DNA from: Streptomyces ferrugineus
Lineage (GTDB): Bacteria > Actinomycetota > Actinomycetes > Streptomycetales > Streptomycetaceae
Direction of reading: 5' to 3'
Assembly (NCBI RefSeq): GCF_015160855.1
Contig: NZ_CP063373.1
Coordinates: forward strand, 1,302,001-1,366,000
DNA: 64,000 bases
Shown here: piece after piece, positions 58,411-64,000 of the stretch
How the letters are laid out: the number at the start of each line of letters is the position of its first letter
Position numbering within the stretch: the first letter of the stretch is position 1
Program-made: the position numbers and the translations under genes
The notes under the pieces: generated by a model
Seen by the model: the letters and a program-made list of their open reading frames with translations, nothing else
Told to the model about the DNA's origin: nothing
The model's database searches: none

Positions 58411-59703
58411 ATGAAGCTGTCCCCACGTCTCGCCGTCCTGCTCACGGCCTTGGCCGTCACGGCCTGCGCTCCCCAGACCTCCGGCAACACCTCCTCCGAC
58501 AAGGACGAGAAGACCGGCACCCTGCGGGTCTGGCTGTTCCAGGAGGTCGGCAACAAGCCGAAGGAGAAGGTCGTCGACTCCGTCGTCACCGCCTTCGAGA
58601 AGGAGCACGAGGGCACGAAGGTCGACGTCGAGTACATCCCCGTCGAGACCCGCGCCCAGCGCGTGAAGGCCGCCTTCAACGACCCGCAGTCCGCCCCCGA
58701 CGTCATGGAGTACGGCAACACCGACACCGCCGGCTATGTGAAGGACGGCGGACTCCTCGACGTCACCGAGGAGTTCGGCGACTGGAGCGAGGCGAAGGAC
58801 ACCGACCCGACCGCCCGGCAGTCCGTCACCGTGGACGGCAAGGTCTACGGCGCGCCTTTCTACGTCGGCGTGCGCGCCCTGTACTACCGGACGGACGTCT
58901 TCGAGGACCTCGGCCTCGAAGTGCCGAGGACGATGGCCGAGTTGGCGACGACGGCCCGCGAGATCCGCGCCGCCGAGCCCGAGCTGTACGGGCTCGTGGT
59001 GGGCGGGGCGTACACCTACGGCGCGATGCCGTTCGTGTGGGCCAACGGCGGCGAGATCGCCACCGGCAAGGGCGGCTCGTACACCTCGGCGATCGACAGC
59101 GCCGCCGCCCGGAAGGGCATCAAGGCGTACACCTCCCTGTTCTCCGACGACAACTGCCCCGCCGCCAAGTGCGCGGGCATGGGCGGCAACGACACGATCA
59201 CCGCGTTCGCGGCCGGCAAGGCGGGCATGGCGATCGGCGGCGACTTCAGCCACGCGGCGGTGGAGGCGGGGAAGGTCAAGGGCAAGTACGCGGTGGTGCC
59301 GTTGCCGGGGGTGAAGGCGGGGTCCATCGCGCCCGCCTTCGCGGGCGGCAACAACATCGGGGTGCTGAAGAGCACGTCGCACCGGACGCTGGCCGTGGAG
59401 CTGATGGAGCGGCTCGCCTCGAAGCAGACCCAGGCCTCGATGTTCGAGGCGATGGGGTTCCTGCCGACGTTCGGGGACGTACGGCAGAAGGCGGCGAGGG
59501 AAGAGCCGTTCGTGAAGCCCTTCGTCCGGACTCTGACGGCGGGGACGAAGTTCGTGCCCGCGTCGCCCGCGTGGTCCGGGATCGACTCCTCCCTCGTGCT
59601 GCCGACGATGTTCCAGGAGGTCATCAGCGGTAAGAAGGACGTGGCGGCGGCCTCGGCAGACGCGGCGAAGAAGATGGACGACGCGTTCGGCTCCGCCGGG
59701 TGA
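58411..59703 (+). CDS. Sugar ABC transporter substrate-binding lipoprotein
   Basis: A 430-residue solute-binding protein of family 1. The signal is MKLSPRLAVLLTALAVTAC with lipobox VTAC (Cys19). It has the usual two-lobe pattern (LRVWLFQEVGNKPKEKVVDS, DVMEYGNTDTAGYV, GAPFYVGVRALYYRTDVFED, AFAGGNNIGVLKSTSHR). ATG 58411 follows GGAGG. The last base pairs overlap the first permease gene (GTGA). It captures a sugar outside the membrane; linkage to a GH20 hexosaminidase and a dre-like site points to chitobiose or other GlcNAc oligomers. Confidence 0.93.
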   Translation: MKLSPRLAVLLTALAVTACAPQTSGNTSSDKDEKTGTLRVWLFQEVGNKPKEKVVDSVVTAFEKEHEGTKVDVEYIPVETRAQRVKAAFNDPQSAPDVMEYGNTDTAGYVKDGGLLDVTEEFGDWSEAKDTDPTARQSVTVDGKVYGAPFYVGVRALYYRTDVFEDLGLEVPRTMAELATTAREIRAAEPELYGLVVGGAYTYGAMPFVWANGGEIATGKGGSYTSAIDSAAARKGIKAYTSLFSDDNCPAAKCAGMGGNDTITAFAAGKAGMAIGGDFSHAAVEAGKVKGKYAVVPLPGVKAGSIAPAFAGGNNIGVLKSTSHRTLAVELMERLASKQTQASMFEAMGFLPTFGDVRQKAAREEPFVKPFVRTLTAGTKFVPASPAWSGIDSSLVLPTMFQEVISGKKDVAAASADAAKKMDDAFGSAG

Positions 59704-60626
59704 CCTCGGTGACCGACCGCACCGACCGCACCGACCGCACGAACCGCACCGACCGCACCACCCGGGCCCCGTGGCTCTACCTCGCCCCCGCCCTCGTCGT
59801 ACTCGGCGGACTGCTCGTCTACCCGATCTACCAACTCGGTCTGATCTCCTTCTTCCAGTACACCCAGGCCCAGGTCAGCGGCGGTGAACCGACCAGCTTC
59901 CAGGGGTTCGGGAACTATGCCGAGCTCTTCGGCGACGACCAGTTCTGGCAGGTGCTGCTCGCCACCGTCGTCTTCGCGGCGGCCTGTGTGGTGTCGACGC
60001 TCGCCGTGGGGTGTGCGCTCGCCGTGCTGCTCACGCGCGTGCGCGCCGTACCGCGGCTGGCGTTGATGCTGGCCGCGCTGGGGGCCTGGGCCACCCCCGC
60101 CATCACCGGCTCGACGGTGTGGCTGTTTCTGTTCGACCCGGACTTCGGGCCGGTGAACCGGGTGCTGGGGCTCGGGGACCACTCGTGGACGTACGGGCGG
60201 TTCAGCGCCTTCCTCCTCGTCCTGCTCGAAGTGGTCTGGTGCTCCTTCCCGTTCGTGATGGTGACGGTGTACGCCGGAATCCGCGCCGTGCCCTCCGAGG
60301 TGCTGGAGGCCGCCGCGCTGGACGGCGCCTCGCAGTGGCGGATCTGGCGGTCGGTGCTGGCACCGATGCTGCGGCCGATCCTGGTGGTCGTCACCATCCA
60401 GTCGGTCATCTGGGACTTCAAGGTCTTCACACAGATCTACGTCATGACGGGCGGCGGCGGCATCGCGGGCCAGAACCTGGTGCTGAACGTGTACGCCTAC
60501 CAGAAGGCGTTCGCGTCCTCGCAGTACAGCCTGGGCTCGGCGATCGGCGTGGTGATGCTGCTGATCCTGCTGGCGGTGACGCTGGTGTATCTGCGGCTGC
60601 TGCGCAGACAGGGGGAGGAACTGTGA
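59700..60626 (+). CDS. Sugar ABC transporter permease 1 (MalF-type)
   Basis: A 308-residue inner-membrane permease with six helices, the first at about 24-46 (WLYLAPALVVLGGLLVYPIY). The EAA loop for ATPase contact is VLEAAALDGASQWRIWRSVL. GTG 59700 overlaps the binding-protein stop by 4 nt. The first 20 residues are an odd DRTDRTDRTNRTDRT repeat, coded by five 9-nt units. It pairs with the next permease. No ATPase gene is in the operon. Confidence 0.93.
   Translation: MTSVTDRTDRTDRTNRTDRTTRAPWLYLAPALVVLGGLLVYPIYQLGLISFFQYTQAQVSGGEPTSFQGFGNYAELFGDDQFWQVLLATVVFAAACVVSTLAVGCALAVLLTRVRAVPRLALMLAALGAWATPAITGSTVWLFLFDPDFGPVNRVLGLGDHSWTYGRFSAFLLVLLEVVWCSFPFVMVTVYAGIRAVPSEVLEAAALDGASQWRIWRSVLAPMLRPILVVVTIQSVIWDFKVFTQIYVMTGGGGIAGQNLVLNVYAYQKAFASSQYSLGSAIGVVMLLILLAVTLVYLRLLRRQGEEL
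59712..59756 (+). repeat. Five 9-nt tandem units in the permease start
   Basis: ACCGACCGC is repeated five times (the fourth unit is ACGAACCGC), encoding Thr-Asp-Arg / Thr-Asn-Arg in the cytoplasmic tail. Slippage could change its length without breaking the frame. Confidence 0.9.
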
Positions 60627-61465
60627 GGTCGGTGACCTTCGTACGACGTCCATGGCGGCTGCTCGCGGAGGCGTCCGCGCTGCTGATCGCCTTGGTGGTG
60701 GCGTTTCCGCTGTACTGGATGGTGCTCGGTGCCTTCAAACCGGCCGGGGAGATCGAGTCGAGCGAGCCGCGGCCCTGGACGCTGGCGCCTTCCCTGGATT
60801 CCTTCCGGCGGGTCTTCGAGCAGAACGAATTCGGCCGTTACTTCCTCAACAGCCTTGTCGTCGCGTGCACCGTCGTGATCGTCTCGGCGTTGATCGCGTT
60901 TCTCGCGGCGACCGCGGTGACCCGATTCCGGTTCCGCTTCCGGACCACCTTGCTGATCATGTTTCTGGTGGCCCAGATGGTGCCGGTGGAGGCCCTGACG
61001 ATCCCCCTGTTCTTCCTCATGCGGGACTTCGGCCAACTGAACACGCTGGGCTCGCTGATCCTGCCCCACATCGCCTTCTCGCTGCCCTTCGCGATCTGGA
61101 TGCTGCGGGGGTTTGTGAAGGCCGTTCCCCAGGCCCTGGAGGAGGCCGCGTACATCGACGGCGCGAGCCGGTCGCGATTCCTGTGGCAGATCCTTTTCCC
61201 ACTGGTCTTCCCGGGGCTCGTGGCCACCAGCGTGTTTTCCTTCATCTCCGCCTGGAACGACTTCCTGTTCGCCAAGTCCTTCATCATCAGCGACACTTCG
61301 CAGTCCACCCTGCCGATGGCCCTGCTCGTGTTCTACCAGCCGGACGAGCCGGACTGGGGCGGGGTGATGGCGGCGTCCACGGTGATGACGATTCCGGTGC
61401 TGGTGTTCTTCGTACTCGTACAGCGACGCCTGGTGTCCGGGCTCGGCGGCGCGGTCAAGGACTGA
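60623..61465 (+). CDS. Sugar ABC transporter permease 2 (MalG-type)
   Basis: A 280-residue permease with six helices, first at about 14-36 (ASALLIALVVAFPLYWMVLG). The EAA loop is ALEEAAYIDGASRSRFLWQI. GTG 60623 overlaps the stop of permease 1 (GTGA) and has GGGGGAGG upstream. It forms the channel with permease 1. The general sugar ATPase MsiK, encoded elsewhere in Streptomyces, probably drives this importer, as it does for many such operons. Confidence 0.94.
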   Translation: MRSVTFVRRPWRLLAEASALLIALVVAFPLYWMVLGAFKPAGEIESSEPRPWTLAPSLDSFRRVFEQNEFGRYFLNSLVVACTVVIVSALIAFLAATAVTRFRFRFRTTLLIMFLVAQMVPVEALTIPLFFLMRDFGQLNTLGSLILPHIAFSLPFAIWMLRGFVKAVPQALEEAAYIDGASRSRFLWQILFPLVFPGLVATSVFSFISAWNDFLFAKSFIISDTSQSTLPMALLVFYQPDEPDWGGVMAASTVMTIPVLVFFVLVQRRLVSGLGGAVKD

Positions 61466-61480
61466 AGGGGCTGATCATTC

Positions 61481-63091
61481 ATGGATCTCATTCCGGCACC
61501 TCGCCGGATGGAACGGGCGACGGGCCGCTACGAACTCGGCGACAGTTTCGGGATCGAGGCCGGGCCGGGCACCAACGACACCGCGCGATGGCTGCGCGCG
61601 ACGCTCGGCGCGGCGACCGGGCTGGCGCTGCCGCCCAAGAAGGGGGACGAGTACGACGTCCTCCATCTGTCCGTCCGGCCCGGCCTCGACGCCGAGGCCT
61701 ACCGCCTCGTCGTGGCCCCCCACGGCGTCCACATCCAGGGCGGCTCGCCCGCCGGTGTCTTCTGGGGCGCCCAGACGCTGCGTCAGCTCCTCGGCCCCGA
61801 CGCCTTCCGGCGCGCACCCCTTCCCGGCCGTACCTGGCGGCTGCCCCTGACGGAGATCCAGGACGCCCCCCGATTCCGCTGGCGCGGCCTGATGCTCGAC
61901 GTGGCCCGGCACTTCATGCCCAAGGACGGTGTGCTGCGTTACCTGGACCTGATGGCCGCCCACAAACTCAACGTCTTCCACTTCCACCTGACGGACGACC
62001 AGGGCTGGCGCATCGAGATCAGGAAGTACCCCCGGCTCACCGAGGTCGGCTCCTGGCGGGCGCGCACCAAATTCGGCCATCGGGCCTCCCCGCTGTGGGA
62101 GGAGAAGCCACACGGTGGCCACTACACCCAGGACGACATCCGCGAGATCGTCGCGTACGCCGCCGAGCGGCATATCACCGTCGTCCCCGAAATCGACGTA
62201 CCGGGACACTCGCAGGCGGCCATCGCCGCGTATCCGGAACTCGGCAACACCGACGTCATCGACACCTCCGCGCTCTCCGTCTGGGACACCTGGGGGATCA
62301 GTCCGAACGTACTCGCCCCCACTGACAACACCCTGCGCTTCTACGAGGGGGTCTTCGAGGAAGTCCTGGAGCTGTTCCCCTCGGAGTTCATTCACGTCGG
62401 GGGTGACGAATGCCTCAAGGACCAGTGGCGGCAGTCGGCCACCGCACAGGAACGCATCCGGGAACTCGGGCTGAACGACGAGGACGAGCTCCAGGCGTGG
62501 TTCATCGGCCACTTCGACAACTGGCTCTCCGCGCGCGGGCGTCGGCTCATCGGCTGGGACGAGATTCTGGAGGGCGGCCTCGCGAAGGGCGCGGCGGTGT
62601 CGTCCTGGCGCGGATACGCCGGTGGCATCGCGGCCGCCCGCGCCGGTCACGACGTCGTCATGTGCCCCGAGCAGCAGGTGTATCTGGACCACCGCCAGGA
62701 CGAGGGCGCGGGCGAGCCGGTCCCCATCGGCTACGTCCGCACCCTGGAGGACGTCTATCGGTTCGAGCCCGTTCCGCCGGAGTTGACGCCGGAGGAGGCC
62801 CGGCATGTGCTGGGCACGCAGGCCAACGTGTGGACCGAGGTGATGGAGGACCACACGCGCGTGGACTACCAGACGTTCCCGCGCCTGGCCGCCTTCGCCG
62901 AGGTGGCCTGGAGCGGCCTGCCCGCCCCGGACGAACGGGACTTCGCCGGCTTCGAGCGCCGAATGGCCGCCCACTACGGGCGGCTTGACGCCCTGGGGGT
63001 CGCGTACCGGCCACCTACGGGGCCGCGGCCGTGGCAGCGGCGGCCCGGGGTGCTCGGCCGGCCGATCGACGGGCCGCCCCCGAACAGATAA
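61481..63091 (+). CDS. Beta-N-acetylhexosaminidase, glycoside hydrolase family 20
   Basis: A 536-residue enzyme. The catalytic pair is D309-E310 in HVGGDECLK; the Asp positions the substrate acetamido group and the Glu is the acid. Other signatures are RWRGLMLDVARHFMPKDGVL, KLNVFHFHLTDDQGWRIEIR and VVPEIDVPGHSQAA. There is no signal peptide, so it works in the cytoplasm on imported disaccharides such as N,N'-diacetylchitobiose and releases GlcNAc. It is the last gene of the ABC operon, 15 bp after permease 2. An N-terminal GH20b domain (about 5-125) precedes the barrel. Confidence 0.95.
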   Translation: MDLIPAPRRMERATGRYELGDSFGIEAGPGTNDTARWLRATLGAATGLALPPKKGDEYDVLHLSVRPGLDAEAYRLVVAPHGVHIQGGSPAGVFWGAQTLRQLLGPDAFRRAPLPGRTWRLPLTEIQDAPRFRWRGLMLDVARHFMPKDGVLRYLDLMAAHKLNVFHFHLTDDQGWRIEIRKYPRLTEVGSWRARTKFGHRASPLWEEKPHGGHYTQDDIREIVAYAAERHITVVPEIDVPGHSQAAIAAYPELGNTDVIDTSALSVWDTWGISPNVLAPTDNTLRFYEGVFEEVLELFPSEFIHVGGDECLKDQWRQSATAQERIRELGLNDEDELQAWFIGHFDNWLSARGRRLIGWDEILEGGLAKGAAVSSWRGYAGGIAAARAGHDVVMCPEQQVYLDHRQDEGAGEPVPIGYVRTLEDVYRFEPVPPELTPEEARHVLGTQANVWTEVMEDHTRVDYQTFPRLAAFAEVAWSGLPAPDERDFAGFERRMAAHYGRLDALGVAYRPPTGPRPWQRRPGVLGRPIDGPPPNR

Positions 63092-63317
63092 TGGAAAAAA
63101 ACCGGCAAGGGGTCACCGAAGAGTGTCAATCGGTGCGCACCGGTGATGCCGTACGAAAACGGACCATCTCCCTGATCAGGTGGGCGAAAGCCTCCTAGCG
63201 GACCCCTGTCTTCGTGCCCTGCGAAGATGTGCCAGAGTTGCCACGTCCGCCCTGTCAGCACGTACCGTACGGCAACACAGGTGGGACCAGGTGGGGCAGC
63301 GGGAAGGGGCAGCCGGT
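63092..63317. other. 226-bp gap before the xanthine dehydrogenase gene
   Basis: No gene is supported. It begins with an A-run (ATGGAAAAAAACC) just after the hexosaminidase stop, which is unusual in this genome but is on the wrong strand for a terminator. A palindromic GGTGCGCACC follows near 63132. A purine-responsive promoter for the molybdenum hydroxylase operon is expected here but not identified. Confidence 0.4.
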
Positions 63318-64000
63318 TTGACCACGCACGCACCGCAGGCGGCGCAGGCCGTCACGCTGCCCACGACGCTGGACGAGGCAGTGGCGGCACTGGCCGCCAT
63401 GCCCGCCGCAGTGCCCGTCGCGGGCGGCACCGACCTCATGGCCGCCGTCAACTCCGGGCAGCTCAGGCCCGCCGCCCTGGTCGGCCTCGGCAAGATCAGC
63501 GAGATCCGCGGGTGGCAGTACCAGGACGGGCACGCGCTGCTCGGCGCGGGCCTCACGCACGCGCGCATGGGCCGCCCCGACTTCGCGGCCCTGATCCCGG
63601 CGCTCGCCGCCGCCGCACGCGCAGCGGGCCCGCCGCAGATCCGCAACGCGGGCACCCTCGGCGGCAACATCGCCTCGGCGTCCCCGACCGGTGACGCACT
63701 GCCGGTGCTCGCCGCCCTCGAAGCGACCCTGATCGTCGCGGGTCCGGGCGGGGCCCGCCGGGAGATCCCGGTGTCGCACCTGCTGGCGGGCATGGAGATG
63801 CTGCGCGCCGGCGAACTCATCGGCTACGTGCGCGTGCCGCTGCTGCACGCCCCGCAGGTCTTCCTCAAGGCCACCGGCCGCACCGGCCCGGGGCGCGCGA
63901 TGGCGTCCGTCGCGGTCGTGCTGGACCCCGCGCGGCGCGGAGTCAGGTGCGCCGTCGGCGCCATAGCGCCCATGCCGCTGCGGCCCCTGGAGGCCGAGCA
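63318..64000 (+). CDS. Xanthine dehydrogenase-type FAD-binding subunit (cut by right edge)
   Basis: The start is TTG 63318, 8 nt after GGGAAGGGG; an in-frame GTG at 63291 is the alternative. The 227 visible residues match the CoxM/XdhB FAD subunit: VTLPTTLDEAVAALAAMPAA, VAGGTDLMAAVNSGQLRP (first FAD loop), RAAGPPQIRNAGTLGGNIAS (second FAD loop) and ASPTGDALPVLAALEATLIV. It carries electrons from the 2Fe-2S subunit to NAD+ in a molybdenum hydroxylase for purine breakdown. The other subunits are expected just beyond the edge. Confidence 0.92.
   Translation, partial: MTTHAPQAAQAVTLPTTLDEAVAALAAMPAAVPVAGGTDLMAAVNSGQLRPAALVGLGKISEIRGWQYQDGHALLGAGLTHARMGRPDFAALIPALAAAARAAGPPQIRNAGTLGGNIASASPTGDALPVLAALEATLIVAGPGGARREIPVSHLLAGMEMLRAGELIGYVRVPLLHAPQVFLKATGRTGPGRAMASVAVVLDPARRGVRCAVGAIAPMPLRPLEAE

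Overview
The window is high-GC actinobacterial DNA, most likely from a Streptomyces chromosome arm close to the conserved core. The reasons are the strong G+C bias at third codon positions, frequent GTG and TTG starts, and gene content and order that match from memory the S. coelicolor SCO2943-SCO2975 neighbourhood. That order is pkaA, pkaB, prfB, ftsEX, smpB, ssrA, matAB, narK, nnaR, sigU, rsuA, a HelD-like gene, malic enzyme, HU, murA, and a sugar ABC transporter with a GH20 hexosaminidase. The synteny statement is recall, not a search.

Layout. 1-7.4 kb: a lipoprotein fragment, an FHA/FtsK-type ATPase and the two membrane Ser/Thr kinases PkaA and PkaB. 7.4-14 kb: release factor 2, a sortase (LAETG) surface protein, a tiny zinc-ribbon membrane protein, ftsE-ftsX, an S41 protease, smpB and the tmRNA gene. 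14-25.7 kb: a more variable block with a DUF4232 lipoprotein and membrane partner, a secreted PHB-depolymerase-type esterase, a D-Ala-D-Ala carboxypeptidase, a structured stretch with a 37-residue ORF, a LacI regulator coupled to a GH31 alpha-xylosidase, a P450, an MFS pump and a RibD-C reductase. 25.7-31.4 kb: a LysR gene, then the matA-matB-acyltransferase operon for a surface PNAG-like polymer. 31.4-44.3 kb: two very large divergent secreted proteins. One is a DNRLRE/FG-GAP protein. The other is a 2,436-residue RHS polymorphic toxin with a Hint domain and an AHH/HNH-like nuclease tip, followed by a SUKH-like immunity gene, a broken regulator remnant, a NUDIX gene and a decayed second toxin cassette. 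44.3-49 kb: a Pro/Gln-rich membrane protein, nitrate transporter narK, regulator nnaR and a CGNR zinc-finger protein. 49-57 kb: sigU-rsuA, a HelD-like helicase, an sRNA candidate, malic enzyme, HU and murA. 57-64 kb: YqgE, DUF3039, an ATPase-less sugar ABC operon ending in a GH20 hexosaminidase under a DasR-like site, and the start of a xanthine-dehydrogenase FAD subunit cut by the right edge.

Several gene groups work together: ribosome rescue (smpB, ssrA, with prfB nearby), cell-surface assembly (ftsEX, dacB, murA, matAB, LAETG protein), nitrate assimilation (narK, nnaR with GlnR-like boxes) and amino-sugar uptake (ABC plus hexosaminidase). The most unusual part is the RHS toxin tail at 42.3-44.2 kb. 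A 50-bp copy of the Hint terminus, differing at one base, reappears 1.7 kb downstream in front of a frameshifted toxin remnant, which is the footprint expected of toxin-tip exchange. The 450-bp structured element with a Trp-rich micro-ORF at 18.4-18.8 kb is the best candidate for something undescribed.
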